Assembly: GCF_903652925.1 (NCBI RefSeq)
Contig: NZ_CAHLAR010000001.1
Coordinates: 744,001-808,000 of the forward strand
Direction of reading: 5' to 3'
Length of the DNA: 64,000 bases
DNA from: Achromobacter anxifer
GTDB taxonomy: Bacteria; Pseudomonadota; Gammaproteobacteria; Burkholderiales; Burkholderiaceae_B
Position numbers and translations under genes: made by a program. Of this stretch, positions 25,511 to 35,578 are shown in pieces. Each line of letters starts with the position of its first letter. Within the stretch, counting starts at the first letter, position 1. The notes beneath the pieces were generated by a model. That model was not told the DNA's origin and did no database searches. It saw only the letters and a list, made by a program, of their open reading frames with translations.

Positions 25511-27406
25511 ATGCGGTGGGCAGCCCGCGCCTTCTTGGCAGGACTTTTTGTGATGACGGGCGAGGCCATGGCCAAGCGTCCGGAAATCATCGTGGACCCC
25601 GGCGGCGTGCCGCCGGCGGCATTGCAGGCGATCACCGAGGCCGTCGACGCGATCGCGCGGCTGGCCGAGGACCAGGACGGCGGTGAAATCAACCGCCTGC
25701 GCCGGCGCGCGCGCGACGCGACGCTGGCGGCCCTGGCGACCCAGGGCTATTTTTCACCCACGGTGAAGCTCGAAGCCGGCACCGATATCGGCGGCGAGAC
25801 CTGGGACATCAGCATCGTTTCCGGCAAGCGCACCACCGTCACGTCGGTGGACCTGAATTTCACCGGCCGCATCACCCGGCCCGAGTTCGCTCCACGGGTA
25901 CAGAAGCTGCGCGACGACTGGCTGCTCAAGACGGGCCAGCCCTTCATCAACGCCGACTGGAACAAGGCCAAGGCCAACCTGCTGGACGAGATTTCCTCGC
26001 GCGACTTCATGCTGGCGCGCATGACGGCCTCGCAGGCCGAGATCGAGGCCGATTCGGCCACTGCCGCGCTGCGCGTCACCATAGACAGCGGCCCCCAGGT
26101 GCGCATGGGCGAACTCAACACCGAAGGCCTCAAGCGGGTGCCCGAGAAACTGGTCGAGCGCTACGTGCGCTATTCGCCGGGCGCCGCGTATGACCAGAAC
26201 CGGCTGGACACCTGGCAGCAGGACCTGCAATCCACCGCCTTCTTCCGTGGCGCGTTCGTGTCGCTGGAGCAGCCCGGCGGCGCGCAGCAGCAGACGCCGG
26301 CGCCCAACGCCGACCGCGCGCGGGCGCCGGGATCGACCGACCTGGCGGCATCGACGCCGGCGGGCGACCCCTCCGTGTCCGGCGCCATGCCGCCTCCGCC
26401 TCCCGTCTATGACTCCAATGGCGAGGTGACCTTGCCCGTGCAGGTGCGGGTGGTCGAAGCCCCGCCCAAGCGCTTCACGGGTTCGATCGGCGTGGACGAC
26501 GAGGCTGGCGTGCGCCTGGAGTCGCTGTACCGGCAGAACGTGGTGTTCGGCCAGCCGCTGACCCTGGAAACCGGCTTCAGCGTGGACCGCCTGCAGCAGC
26601 GCGTCTACGCCGATTTCCTGCTGCCGCCGAACGAGCGCGGCTACAAGGATTCCTTCGGCGCCCTGTACGACCATTCCGACATCCAGGGCCTGGAGGTGAC
26701 GCGTTACGCCCTGGGCGCGACGCGCCTGCAGGAGCGCAAGGGCGCGGGCGACAGCCGGGTCGAATACGAAACCCGCTGGGGCCTGCTGCTGGCGCAGGAC
26801 CACGTGAAGATCGACGGCGGCGACGAGTACACGCTGCCGACCCTGACCGCGACGGCCGAATGGCTGCGGCGCGACGTGGACAACAAATACGACCCGCGCG
26901 AGGGCAACCTGATCGCGGTGGGCGGCGGCGTGGGCGTGACGCTGGATACCGGCGAACCCTATACCCGCGCGCGGCTGCGGGCCCAGAAATGGTGGCCCAT
27001 CGGCAAGCTGGACGTCCTGACCGTGCGCGGCGAGGTCGGCCGGGTGTGGTCAAACAGCAAGGTGCGGGTGCCGGACGATTTCGGTTTCCGCACGGGCGGC
27101 GCGCGCTCGATCCGGGGCTACAAGTACCAGAGCATAGGCGTGCAGCAGAACGACGCCGTGGTGGGCGCGCCCACGCTGCTGGTCGGCAGCATCGAATACG
27201 ACCACTATTTCAATGAGCGCTGGGGCATGGGCGTGTTCGTGGACGCGGGCGATGCGGCGCAGTCGTTCGGCGACATGTCGATGGCCGTGGGCTACGGCGT
27301 CGGCGCGCGCGTGCGCACCCCCGCCGGCCCGCTGTTCCTGGACCTCGCCTACGGCCAGCGCGAACGCGATCTGCGCCTGCATTTTTCCTTGGGGATCGCG
27401 TTTTGA
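25511..27406 (+). CDS. tamA: Outer-membrane translocation assembly factor TamA
   Basis: A 631-residue Omp85-family outer-membrane protein that works with TamB in the assembly of autotransporters and in outer-membrane lipid homeostasis. A signal peptide (about 1-20, ending near EAMA) is followed by three POTRA-like domains (about 25-280) and a C-terminal 16-strand barrel with the conserved lid-lock motif FRTGGARSIRGYKYQ. A Pro/Ala-rich linker (about 258-300; TPAPNADRARAPG and similar) between POTRA and barrel is unusual. The start is ATG 25511, three bases after apbC. Its stop overlaps the TTG start of tamB. Confidence 0.93.
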   Translation: MRWAARAFLAGLFVMTGEAMAKRPEIIVDPGGVPPAALQAITEAVDAIARLAEDQDGGEINRLRRRARDATLAALATQGYFSPTVKLEAGTDIGGETWDISIVSGKRTTVTSVDLNFTGRITRPEFAPRVQKLRDDWLLKTGQPFINADWNKAKANLLDEISSRDFMLARMTASQAEIEADSATAALRVTIDSGPQVRMGELNTEGLKRVPEKLVERYVRYSPGAAYDQNRLDTWQQDLQSTAFFRGAFVSLEQPGGAQQQTPAPNADRARAPGSTDLAASTPAGDPSVSGAMPPPPPVYDSNGEVTLPVQVRVVEAPPKRFTGSIGVDDEAGVRLESLYRQNVVFGQPLTLETGFSVDRLQQRVYADFLLPPNERGYKDSFGALYDHSDIQGLEVTRYALGATRLQERKGAGDSRVEYETRWGLLLAQDHVKIDGGDEYTLPTLTATAEWLRRDVDNKYDPREGNLIAVGGGVGVTLDTGEPYTRARLRAQKWWPIGKLDVLTVRGEVGRVWSNSKVRVPDDFGFRTGGARSIRGYKYQSIGVQQNDAVVGAPTLLVGSIEYDHYFNERWGMGVFVDAGDAAQSFGDMSMAVGYGVGARVRTPAGPLFLDLAYGQRERDLRLHFSLGIAF

Positions 27407-30400
27407 AGGGCTTGCGCAAATTCCTGCGCCAGGTGCTGGTGTGGTGGTTGCCCGGATTGGCCATGCTGGCGGTGCTGGCTGGCGGCTTCCTGTTCTGGCT
27501 GGTGGGTTCGCAGAACGGCACGCGGCTGCTGCTGACCACGGCCGCCCAGCAACTGAACGGCCAGGCGCTTGACGTGCAGGGTTCGCTGCTGCGCGGCGTT
27601 TCGGTGGGCAAGCTGGACCTGGACGTGGGCGGAACCCGCATCGACGTCACCGATCTGCGCCTGGACGTGCATTGGCGCGCCCTGGGCGACCGCCTGCTGC
27701 ACGTGCGCGAGGTGTCGGCGGGGACGGTGCACGTCGGGCTGACCTCGACGCCCGAGACCGTGCCAGCCGAAGACAGCGGCGAGCCGTTCTCGCTGCCCGA
27801 GCTGCCGGTGGACATCGCCGTGGACAAGGTGGCGCTGGGTGATTTCCAGCTGGAGCAGGACGGCCAGCCTCTGCCCGTGACCTTGGGCAACCTGGACGCA
27901 ACCTTCGCCGCCGGCAAGCAGGGCGCGCAGCTGCGCATTGCCAGCCTGCGCGTCGGGCATGAAGTGGGGCAGGCGGATGTGTCCGGCCAGGCCGAACTGC
28001 AGGGCATGGCCGATCCCTGGCCGTTCACCGCGCGCCTGGACGTGACCGCCCAGGGCGCCGGCCCGGATTCGCCGCTGTGCGAGGCCGACAAGCTCAGCGG
28101 CGTGTTCGATGCGCAGCAGGGCGGCGGCAAGAAGGCGGATCCTAAGGCCGGCGCGAAGGCCGATGCCAAGGCTGATCCGAAGGGCGACGCCAAGGGAAAT
28201 CCCAAGGCCGACCCCAAGCTTGCCGCCAAGGCCGATCCCAAGCGCGACCCCAACGCCAAGGATGCCGAGCCGGCGCTACCGCCCGAGCCGCCCCGGCCCG
28301 CGTGCCAGGTGGTGCTGCGCGCGGACGCCGCCGGTTCCCTGGACGGGATCCAGGCCAAGCTGGACGGCGAGGGCTCCGGCATGCGGTTGGATCTGAGCGC
28401 CGACCTGGCACCGCGCACGGCGCTGGTCCTGCGCAGCGCCCGGGCGCAGGCCCAATTGCCGGACAAATCGACCCTGTCCGCCCAGCTCGACCTGCAATCC
28501 GATGGCGCGCAAGGCACCGGCCGCGACCGCATCTCCGGCACGGTAAGCGCCCAGCGCCTGGACCTGGCGCCCTGGCTGGGCAGGGACATTCCGCCCGCCG
28601 TGCTGACGGTGCGTGGCGACGTGCAGGCCGATATCGAGAACCTGAGCCAGCTGCGCCATGCCGCGGTCGACCTGCGCTTCGAGGAAGGCACGCGCTGGAA
28701 CAAGCAGCCGCTGACGGGCTCGCTCAAGGCCCAGGTGGATATCGCGGCGGTGGGAAATGCCGCGCAGGCCGATTCCGCGACGTCAGCTGCCGCTACGCCC
28801 TCGGGCGCTGCTTCGGCCGTGGCCGCTCCGGCCTCAGCGGCTCCAGCCTCCGCCGCTTCAGCCTCCGCTGCTTCGACCTCCGCCGCTTCAACCCCCGCCG
28901 CTCCGGGCGCGGCCGAGCCCGAGACCGATCCCTTGGCCGGGCTGCGCATCCACGGCCTGGCGGTGGACCTGAAGCTGGGCCGCAACCGGATCCAGGCCAC
29001 GGGCGAGCTGGACGCCAAGGACGGCGCGCTGTCGCTGGATGCCCAGGCGCCTCAGTTGGACGCGTTCTGGCCGGGCATTCCCGGCGGCGCGGAACTCAAG
29101 GGCAAGTTGACCGGCACGCTGGCCGGGCACCGCGGCGAACTGGCGGCCGGCTACACGCCGGCCAAGCCGCGCCCCGGCGTGCTGGGAGAGGCTCCCGCCA
29201 AGGCCAACATCGCTTTCGCCGGCTCCTGGGGCAAGGGGCCGGCCGGCACGCCAGACGCGGCCCTGACGGGATGGCGCGGCACTTTCTCCCGGCTGACGGC
29301 CGATACGGCGGGCTTCACCGTGGCGGCGGACCGGCCGGTCACCTTGGCCTTCCTGCCTGGCGCCGTGGAGCCCCAATGGCAATGGCAGGTGGGGCAGACC
29401 GCCCTGAGCCTGACCCTGCCCGGCAAGGAGCGCGTGATCCTGGCGCACCGGGGTTCACGGGGGGGCGGCAAGCGCTGGGAAACCGCGGGCCAGGCCGACA
29501 ACCTGGTGATCACGGCCGCCATGGCCCGCCAGGTGATAGGCGCGGTCGATCCCGAGGCCGCGGCCAAACTGGGCAAGCGGCCCGCCCGCGTGAACGCCAT
29601 GATTCCCGAAGGCCAGCGCCGCATCGCGCTGGACGTGCTGTGGGACCTGAAATTCGACGGCCGGCTGGCCGGCCGCGCGCGCATCGCGCGCCGCGAAGGC
29701 GATCTGCTGATTCCTGGCGACCCGCCGATTCCGCTGGGCCTGAAGGCGCTGGTGCTGGACCTGACCGCCACGCCGACTGCCGCCAACGCCAGCCGACTGG
29801 ACGCCAAGGTGAACCTGGCGACCGACAAGATGGGCCTCATCAACGGCACCGGCAGTGCGGTGCTGCTGGTGGACGCCAAGGGAGGCATGGGGCTGGACCC
29901 GCGCCAGCCGCTGCGCGCCAAGCTGGACGCCGACATCGCCGACCTGGCCTGGGTCGGCCTGTTCGTGGGCGATTCGATGGAGGTCGGCGGCACGGTCAAG
30001 GCCAATCTGGAAGCGCAAGGCACGCTGGCTGGCAAATGGTCTGCCAGCGGCAACATCCGCGGCGACAAGCTGCGCGTGGTGCGCATCGACGACGGCGTGC
30101 GCCTGATCGACGGCACCCTGGCCGCGCGCCTGGACGGCGACCGGCTGGTGCTGGACAGCCTGCGTTTCCCGGCTTCGCTGCGGGTGATGCCCGCCGAGTG
30201 GCGCACCAAGGAATGGATCACCACCAATCCCGAGGCCAAGGGCGGCTACGCCGAGGCCAAGGGACAGTGGAATTTCATCGACGGCGGCGGCGACATCAAG
30301 CTGACCCTGTACCGCTTCCCGGCGCTGCAGCGCTCGGACCGCTATGCCATGGTGTCGGGCGTCATCGACCTGAAGGCCGCCATGCCGCGCATCGACATCG

Positions 30401-31281
30401 TGGGTGACCTGAAGGCGGACGCGGGCTGGTTCAGCCTGGAGATCCTGCAGGGCGTGCCGTCGCTGGACGACGACGTCAAGGTGCGCCGGCCCGGCGACGA
30501 CCCGGGCACTGTGTCCACGCCGCTACAGACCAGCATGAACCTGAAGTTCGACATGGGGCCGCGCTTCTACATCACCGGCATGGGGCTGGACGCCGGCCTG
30601 CTGGGCTCCATCCAGATCATGCTGAACGACGGGCGGCTGACCGGCGTGGGCGCGCTGCGCACCCGCGGCGGCGGCATCGAGGCCTACGGCCAGAAGCTGC
30701 GGCTGAGCCGCGGCACGCTGACCTTCCAAGGGCGCCTGGACAACCCGCTGCTGGATATCGAGGCCCTGCGCACGGGCGAACAGGTCGAGGCGGGCGTGAA
30801 GGTGGTCGGCACGGCGCAACGGCCGCGCATCGACCTGGTGTCCTATCCGGACGTCAGCGACGTGGAAAAGCTGTCCTGGCTGTTGCTGGGGCGGGGGCCG
30901 GACGAAAGCGGCGGCGACGCCGCGCTGCTGATGTCGGTGGGCACGGCGCTGCTGGGCGGCGGCCAGCCGTTCTACAAGCAATTCGGGCTGGACGACGTCA
31001 GCATCAAGACGGGCAACATCGGCAGCTCCGGCAGCATCCTGCCGGACCGCACGGTGGCCGGCGACGTCAACCGGGATAGCGACAGCCAGTTGGCCACGCA
31101 ATTCCTGGTGGCGAGCAAGACCTTCGCCAACGGCATCACCCTGAGCGTCGAACAGGCGCTGGCGGGCAGCGACACCGTGGGCCGGGCCAGCTACCGGCTG
31201 GCGCGCGGCCTGTCGGTGGACCTGAAGGGCGGGGCGGTCAACGGCATCGCGCTGGTCTACCGGACCTTCTGGGGGAACTGA
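27403..31281 (+). CDS. tamB: Translocation and assembly module TamB (AsmA-like bridge protein)
   Basis: A 1292-residue inner-membrane-anchored periplasmic protein. An N-terminal membrane segment (about 14-35) is followed by a very long beta-taco region and the conserved C-terminal DUF490 domain (about 950-1292; [22 protein letters not shown], then [21 protein letters not shown]). It partners TamA and, with its relatives, moves phospholipids to the outer membrane. It starts at TTG 27403, sharing four bases with tamA's stop. Two low-complexity inserts stand out: a Lys/Ala/Asp/Pro tract at about 240-290 and an Ala/Ser tract at about 456-505. Confidence 0.93.
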   Translation: MKGLRKFLRQVLVWWLPGLAMLAVLAGGFLFWLVGSQNGTRLLLTTAAQQLNGQALDVQGSLLRGVSVGKLDLDVGGTRIDVTDLRLDVHWRALGDRLLHVREVSAGTVHVGLTSTPETVPAEDSGEPFSLPELPVDIAVDKVALGDFQLEQDGQPLPVTLGNLDATFAAGKQGAQLRIASLRVGHEVGQADVSGQAELQGMADPWPFTARLDVTAQGAGPDSPLCEADKLSGVFDAQQGGGKKADPKAGAKADAKADPKGDAKGNPKADPKLAAKADPKRDPNAKDAEPALPPEPPRPACQVVLRADAAGSLDGIQAKLDGEGSGMRLDLSADLAPRTALVLRSARAQAQLPDKSTLSAQLDLQSDGAQGTGRDRISGTVSAQRLDLAPWLGRDIPPAVLTVRGDVQADIENLSQLRHAAVDLRFEEGTRWNKQPLTGSLKAQVDIAAVGNAAQADSATSAAATPSGAASAVAAPASAAPASAASASAASTSAASTPAAPGAAEPETDPLAGLRIHGLAVDLKLGRNRIQATGELDAKDGALSLDAQAPQLDAFWPGIPGGAELKGKLTGTLAGHRGELAAGYTPAKPRPGVLGEAPAKANIAFAGSWGKGPAGTPDAALTGWRGTFSRLTADTAGFTVAADRPVTLAFLPGAVEPQWQWQVGQTALSLTLPGKERVILAHRGSRGGGKRWETAGQADNLVITAAMARQVIGAVDPEAAAKLGKRPARVNAMIPEGQRRIALDVLWDLKFDGRLAGRARIARREGDLLIPGDPPIPLGLKALVLDLTATPTAANASRLDAKVNLATDKMGLINGTGSAVLLVDAKGGMGLDPRQPLRAKLDADIADLAWVGLFVGDSMEVGGTVKANLEAQGTLAGKWSASGNIRGDKLRVVRIDDGVRLIDGTLAARLDGDRLVLDSLRFPASLRVMPAEWRTKEWITTNPEAKGGYAEAKGQWNFIDGGGDIKLTLYRFPALQRSDRYAMVSGVIDLKAAMPRIDIVGDLKADAGWFSLEILQGVPSLDDDVKVRRPGDDPGTVSTPLQTSMNLKFDMGPRFYITGMGLDAGLLGSIQIMLNDGRLTGVGALRTRGGGIEAYGQKLRLSRGTLTFQGRLDNPLLDIEALRTGEQVEAGVKVVGTAQRPRIDLVSYPDVSDVEKLSWLLLGRGPDESGGDAALLMSVGTALLGGGQPFYKQFGLDDVSIKTGNIGSSGSILPDRTVAGDVNRDSDSQLATQFLVASKTFANGITLSVEQALAGSDTVGRASYRLARGLSVDLKGGAVNGIALVYRTFWGN

Positions 31282-31287
31282 GGCCAA

Positions 31288-31312
31288 GCCGGGCGGAGCC
31301 GTTCCGCCCGGC
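31288..31312. other. G+C-rich hairpin behind tamB
   Basis: GCCGGGCGGA (31288-31297) pairs perfectly with TCCGCCCGGC (31303-31312) around five bases, six bases after the tamB stop. There is no T run, so it is not a classic terminator; it may protect the tamB mRNA 3' end or weaken read-through into dcd. Confidence 0.4.
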
Positions 31313-31379
31313 GCGCCGGCGGGGCGACCGCGCTCGGGATAAAATGGCGTCCATTCCATTCCCTAGCACCATTCCCACC

Positions 31380-31943
31380 ATGAGCATCAAGAGCGACCGC
31401 TGGATCCGCCGCCAGGCCGAAGCCGGCATGATCGAACCCTTCGAAGCAGGGCAGGTCCGCACAGCCAATGGCGGGCGCATCGTCAGCTACGGCACCAGCA
31501 GCTACGGTTACGACGTGCGCTGCGCCGATGAATTCAAGATCTTCACGAACATCAATTCCACCATCGTCGACCCCAAGAATTTCGACGAAGGCTCGTTCGT
31601 GGACTTCAAGGGCGACGTCTGCATCATCCCGCCCAATTCCTTCGCGCTGGCCCGCACGGTCGAGTACTTCCGCATTCCGCGCAGCGTCCTGACCGTCTGC
31701 CTGGGCAAGAGCACGTACGCGCGCTGCGGCATCATCGTCAACGTCACGCCGCTGGAACCCGAATGGGAAGGCCACGTGACGCTGGAATTCTCGAACACCA
31801 CGCCGCTGCCGGCAAAGATCTACGCGGGCGAAGGCTGCGCGCAGATGCTGTTCCTGGAAAGCGACGAAGTCTGCGAAACCTCTTACCGCGACCGTGGCGG
31901 CAAGTACCAGGGCCAGCGCGGCGTGACGCTGCCGCGCACCTGA
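31380..31943 (+). CDS. dcd: dCTP deaminase
   Basis: Converts dCTP to dUTP, the main source of dUMP for thymidylate synthesis. The 187-residue protein shows the family motifs [15 protein letters not shown] (catalytic-site Ser and Arg) and [20 protein letters not shown], where the conserved Glu acts as general base. E. coli Dcd has 193 residues. The start at ATG 31380 gives the standard [10 protein letters not shown]; an upstream in-frame ATG (31344) would add twelve residues. TAAAAT at 31340-31345 may be a -10 box. No good ribosome site is seen. It converges on the VOC-GNAT gene four bases away. Confidence 0.96.
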   Translation: MSIKSDRWIRRQAEAGMIEPFEAGQVRTANGGRIVSYGTSSYGYDVRCADEFKIFTNINSTIVDPKNFDEGSFVDFKGDVCIIPPNSFALARTVEYFRIPRSVLTVCLGKSTYARCGIIVNVTPLEPEWEGHVTLEFSNTTPLPAKIYAGEGCAQMLFLESDEVCETSYRDRGGKYQGQRGVTLPRT

Positions 31944-31947
31944 AGTC

Positions 31948-32799
31948 TCAGTCCGCCGGCGGCGGTGCGGGGCGCAGGTAGTCGATGTCCCATTCGCTTT
32001 CGCCGGTCTGGACGAATCCGTGGCGGCGGTAGAAGCGGTTCGAATCGCTGCCGCGCAGGGCGCCCAGGCGCACCGGCAGGCCCTGGCGGTCCGCCTCCTG
32101 CAGGATCATCCGCATGACCTGGCCGCCCAGTCCCGCGCCCTGCGCAGCGGGACGGATGTACAGGTGATCCAGGCGCAAGCCGTCGCCCTCCGGGCGCAGC
32201 GCGTAAAAGCCTATCCGTTGCCCGTCCTGCTCGATGGACCAGGTCTGTTCCGGCCGGAAGGTGCTGCGCAGGCGCGAGCGCGCGCGCTGCGGATCGAAGC
32301 GCCCCAGGCGCTCCAGGCTCTCGCGCATGGCTTCGATGCGCAGCGCCAGCAGGTCCTCGAAATCCGCTTCCGAAACGGGGGCGTATTGCAGCTGTGGCGC
32401 GGACAGCTCTTCGTAGCCCCGTCCCAGGAACTGCAGGATGCAGATGCCGTGGCCATAGGGGTCGCTCAGGTGCGCGATGCGGCCCCAGGCGTGCGAGACG
32501 GCGGGATCCTCCAGCCGCGCGCCCGCCGCGACCGCCTGTTCGACCGCGCGGTCGGCGTCCTCCACCACCACGTCCAGATGCACCGGCGTCCAGTGCCGCG
32601 CATAGTCGCGCGGCTGGCGCGCGGCGCCTGCGGCAGGCGTGCCGGCGGCTTTTTCCAGCAGGTAGATGGGGGCCTCGGCGCCCAGCATCTCGGCGGCCTT
32701 GGGACCCAGCCGGCGTCGCAGCGTCAGGCCGAAAGCGCGGTGATAGAAGTCGATGGCGTGTTCGAGATCGGGCACGTCGATGTTGACCAGGATGCGCAT
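31948..32799 (-). CDS. VOC (glyoxalase-like) and GNAT acetyltransferase fusion
   Basis: A 283-residue protein with two joined domains. Residues 1-125 are a vicinal-oxygen-chelate (glyoxalase/bleomycin-resistance) domain (MRILVNIDVPDLEHAIDFYH, later HLDVVVEDADRAVE and DPYGHGICILQF). Residues about 135-283 are a GNAT acetyltransferase with the acetyl-CoA loop AQGAGLGGQVM and RFYRRHGFVQTGESEW. The VOC part resembles resistance-type binding proteins. Such a fusion could bind and acetylate one compound, but the substrate is unknown. ATG 32799 is chosen because the VOC domain begins there; the ribosome site is weak. It is divergent from the GGDEF gene. Confidence 0.85.
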   Translation of the reverse strand: MRILVNIDVPDLEHAIDFYHRAFGLTLRRRLGPKAAEMLGAEAPIYLLEKAAGTPAAGAARQPRDYARHWTPVHLDVVVEDADRAVEQAVAAGARLEDPAVSHAWGRIAHLSDPYGHGICILQFLGRGYEELSAPQLQYAPVSEADFEDLLALRIEAMRESLERLGRFDPQRARSRLRSTFRPEQTWSIEQDGQRIGFYALRPEGDGLRLDHLYIRPAAQGAGLGGQVMRMILQEADRQGLPVRLGALRGSDSNRFYRRHGFVQTGESEWDIDYLRPAPPPAD

Positions 32800-32963
32800 T
32801 GGGAGTCCGTCTGCTGAGTAGGGGCGTAAAACACGTAGAGGCAAAAAAAATAGCATGGCCGCCGCGCCCGGTGTTACTGGCGAATGCGCTAAAGAACCCC
32901 GCCGCCGCGTCCGTAAAAGACAGTACATGTGTTTGCCGATTTGGCGACGTCATTTCCGCAAGC

Positions 32964-34223
32964 GTGAAAAAGCCCCGATCCGTGCGTTACCCCCATATCC
33001 CTTGGCTGCCCCTGTTGTTCTATCCCGCGCTGCCCGTGGCGGCCGCGGTGGGCCTGCTGTTGTGGCGGGAATGGCCGCCGGCCCTGACGCAGATCGTGCC
33101 CTTCGTGCCCTGGGTGATGGCGCTGATCGGCGTCGCGGTCTGCCTGATGTACCAGCGCGCGCAGACCATGGTGCTGATGCTTAGCGTGCTGGCCGCCACC
33201 GCGGCCTGGCCGGCCCTGGCCCGGGAAGCGCCCTGGGCTGTCGGCCCGGCGCTGGCGTGGTGGTCGCTGGCCTACACCATCAACGCCCTGTGGTCCGAAC
33301 GATCCAGCATGCTGCTGGACCTGGCCGCCCGCATAGGCATGATCGCCGCCGGCGCGGCGGCGATTGCGCTGAGCGGCAAGGAAGGCATGACCGACCTGGT
33401 CGGCATACTGTCCGTGCAAGGCCGGCTGGCGCACCTGAGCGTGCCCATCGAAGGGCTGATCGCGCTGCTGGCCACCGGCCTGACCCTGACGCTGCTGCTC
33501 CTGCGTTATGGGCGCCCGCAGCAGGCGGGTCAGTGGCTGGGCTTTGTCTGCATGGCCTGGGCCCTGCCGCGCGGGGCGGAGCATCCCGTCGAATTGGCGC
33601 TGATGTCCACCGCGGCGCTGACCGCGCTGTGCATTTCGCTGGCGCATGAAGGCTTCCACATGGCCTTTCGCGACGAGCTGACCGGCTTGCCGGGCCGGCG
33701 CGCGCTGAACGAACGGCTGCAGCGCATGGGCCGCGTCTACACGCTGGCGATGGCCGACGTCGACCACTTCAAGGCGTTCAACGATACCCACGGCCACGAC
33801 GTGGGCGATCAGGTGCTGCGCATGGTGGCGGCCCAGTTGCGCCGCGTGCCGGGCGGTGGGCGGGCCTACCGCTACGGCGGCGAGGAATTCACGCTGGTGT
33901 TCCCGGGCAAGACGGCGGCGGAAAGCATTCCGCACCTGGAGAGCGTCAGGCGCTCGATCGAGGCCTACCAGATGCGCTTGCGCGACAAGCCCGCGCGTCC
34001 CAAGGCGGACCAGATCGGGCAGCGCCGCCGCGGCGGGCGCGATGCGCGCAATGCGCGGCCGCTGCGCGTAACCGTCAGTATTGGCGTGGCCGAGCGCAAC
34101 GATGCGCTGCGCGCGCCGGAAGCGGTGATCAAGGCTGCGGACCAGGCGCTGTACCAGGCCAAGGACGGCGGCCGCAACCAGGTGCGGTCCTACGGCACGC
34201 GGCGGCGGACCGGCGCAGCCTGA
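32964..34223 (+). CDS. Membrane-bound diguanylate cyclase (GGDEF)
   Basis: A c-di-GMP synthase of about 419 residues. An N-terminal half with seven or so membrane segments (about 10-225) is followed by a GGDEF domain (about 235-410): FRDELTGLPGRRALNE, ADVDHFKAFNDTHGHDVGDQ and the active site GGEEF at about 305-309. No RxxD inhibitory site lies upstream of it. Between the last helix and VTVSIGVAE there is a basic insert of about 25 residues (RPKADQIGQRRRGGRDARN region). The start is uncertain: GTG 32964 is chosen because the hydrophobic domain begins just after, but no good ribosome site is visible. The frame is open back to 32799. Confidence 0.88.
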   Translation: MKKPRSVRYPHIPWLPLLFYPALPVAAAVGLLLWREWPPALTQIVPFVPWVMALIGVAVCLMYQRAQTMVLMLSVLAATAAWPALAREAPWAVGPALAWWSLAYTINALWSERSSMLLDLAARIGMIAAGAAAIALSGKEGMTDLVGILSVQGRLAHLSVPIEGLIALLATGLTLTLLLLRYGRPQQAGQWLGFVCMAWALPRGAEHPVELALMSTAALTALCISLAHEGFHMAFRDELTGLPGRRALNERLQRMGRVYTLAMADVDHFKAFNDTHGHDVGDQVLRMVAAQLRRVPGGGRAYRYGGEEFTLVFPGKTAAESIPHLESVRRSIEAYQMRLRDKPARPKADQIGQRRRGGRDARNARPLRVTVSIGVAERNDALRAPEAVIKAADQALYQAKDGGRNQVRSYGTRRRTGAA

Positions 34224-34230
34224 GGCGCCG

Positions 34231-34749
34231 CTATCTGCCCTCCAGCGGCAGCGCCATCAGCGCCTCGTCGTAGTACTTGCCGTTCACGCACAGCGCTTCG
34301 AGCTCGCGTCCGTACTCCGTGAATCCCAGGCTGAGATACAGCGACGTCGCCGCCTGGTTGTCGGCCGTCACGCTCAATTGCACCTGGCGGATGCCGCGCA
34401 TGCCCGCGGCGTGGTCGATCGCCGCCTGCATCAGCTGCCGGGCCAGCCCCTGGCCGCGCTGCGCGGGAGCGACATACATGCTCCAGATGTGCGCCTTGTG
34501 GCGCATCTTCAGCCTGCGTTGCCGGCCCACGCCGACGATGCCGGCCAGGACTTCCCCGCAGAATGCGCCGAACATCGCGCTATCGTCAGAAGGCTGGATC
34601 CATTCGCGGATGTCCTCCAATGTCAGCGTGTGTTCCTCTTCGTAACTCGATCCGAATGATTCCGGGGTTTCCACCAGCGCGTCCAGGCGCAGCTGGCGCA
34701 ACGGCGCGGCATCTGAGGGAACAAGGCGTCGGACTATGGCGGCAGGCAT
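34231..34749 (-). CDS. GNAT-family N-acetyltransferase
   Basis: A 172-residue acetyltransferase. IVRRLVPSDAAPLRQLRLDAL at the start and ALVETPESFGSSYEEE resemble the RimI/YobR-like group; the acetyl-CoA motif is APAQRGQGLARQLM (about 90-103) and the C-terminal part is AATSLYLSLGFTEYGRE. It probably acetylates a small molecule or a protein N-terminus; the substrate cannot be read from sequence. ATG 34749 is the first Met that gives a full fold; the ribosome site is weak. It converges on the GGDEF gene seven bases away and is divergent from the next gene. Confidence 0.87.
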   Translation of the reverse strand: MPAAIVRRLVPSDAAPLRQLRLDALVETPESFGSSYEEEHTLTLEDIREWIQPSDDSAMFGAFCGEVLAGIVGVGRQRRLKMRHKAHIWSMYVAPAQRGQGLARQLMQAAIDHAAGMRGIRQVQLSVTADNQAATSLYLSLGFTEYGRELEALCVNGKYYDEALMALPLEGR

Positions 34750-34814
34750 GGAGCAAGTGTTGGGAATAGGGAACGTTTGGATGCAGTTTGGGCAGTATAG
34801 GGGGACGCGCTGCC

Positions 34815-34820
34815 TATAAT
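34815..34820 (+). promoter_or_regulatory. Consensus -10 box for the unknown gene at 34861
   Basis: A perfect TATAAT lies 41 bases before the ATG at 34861. TTGGGC at 34788-34793 is 21 bases upstream, too far for an ordinary -35 element, so any -35 box here is weak. Confidence 0.45.
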
Positions 34821-34860
34821 GGTTCCAACGCCGCTTGCGGTTTTCACAAAGGAGCCAATG

Positions 34861-35313
34861 ATGTTCGGTTTCCTCAAGATAAACCAGGACGCCAAGCGCG
34901 ACGAAGTCCAGGAAGAGTTCGTGGCGCGCGTGGCGGATGCCGCGCAGGACTTTGTCCAGGCCGCCGGTCCGACCGGCGCCGTGCTGGACTACACCCCGTC
35001 CAGCGTCCATGCGCTGGACGAAGCCCTGGAGGCCGCCCATCTCGGGACCTTGCCTCTCACTCCCATGCAGACGGTCGGCGCCGCCGCCTACCTCTACGAG
35101 GTCGGACGCCGCGCGCATGGCGGCCTGTACGAAGTCTGCGACGACGAGGATCCGGTGGTGCTGGTCTGCGGCGAACCCGGAACCGAGGTCTGCTTCGGCG
35201 CGATCGCCAAGATCGAAAGGCGCATCCGCTACGGCGCCGCCGAGGCGATCCCGCCCTATTTCGAGCAGTTCACGGCGGCGTTGCAGGCGGGCGAACCCTG
35301 CACCATCCGCTAG
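34861..35313 (+). CDS. Conserved-looking protein of unknown function
   Basis: A soluble, acidic 150-residue protein without signal peptide or membrane segment. The middle reads LDYTPSSVHALDEALEAAHL and then VGAAAYLYEVGRRAHGGLYEV, a layout I associate with small hypothetical proteins of the DUF3806-like type (a helix of the form 'LDYSPxSLxxLD' followed by a 'GAYLGExxRR..GG' segment); this link is tentative. AAAGGAG is an excellent ribosome site, three bases before ATG 34858 and six before ATG 34861, so the second is preferred. It stands alone with its own TATAAT promoter, and the following 265 bases are non-coding. Confidence 0.75.
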   Translation: MFGFLKINQDAKRDEVQEEFVARVADAAQDFVQAAGPTGAVLDYTPSSVHALDEALEAAHLGTLPLTPMQTVGAAAYLYEVGRRAHGGLYEVCDDEDPVVLVCGEPGTEVCFGAIAKIERRIRYGAAEAIPPYFEQFTAALQAGEPCTIR

Positions 35314-35427
35314 GATCCGGCCTCGCCGGGCACGCGATTTGCTCCCCCTCCGGGTCCGGGCCTCTGTGCTGAAAGCGTCCGTTTTGGCGCCCTGACAACG
35401 GCCGTCCGGACCTTCTGGGGATTTCCC

Positions 35428-35457
35428 TTAGGACTGTAAGAAAAACAGCCCTACAAT
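35428..35457 (+). promoter_or_regulatory. Possible sigma-70 promoter of the decarboxylase gene
   Basis: TTAGGA (35428-35433) and TACAAT (35452-35457, five of six to consensus) are 18 bases apart. This would give a leader of about 115 bases that contains a C/G-rich stretch (35461-35485). The -35 match is only three of six. Confidence 0.35.
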
Positions 35458-35578
35458 TCCGCCATTCCCGCCCCCCCTGGCGGGTGCTCGCGCCGTCTGT
35501 CATCAGGCGGATTTTTACTAGAAGTACACTCGCGCCGCGATCAGCGTCCGATCCCGCCTTGCCCCCAGGAGCGCCTGC

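Noticed and set aside
28129-28270. Lys/Ala/Asp/Pro tract in tamB as a sign of a frameshift
   Set aside because: The reading frame stays open and family sequence resumes on both sides, so it is an insert rather than an error.
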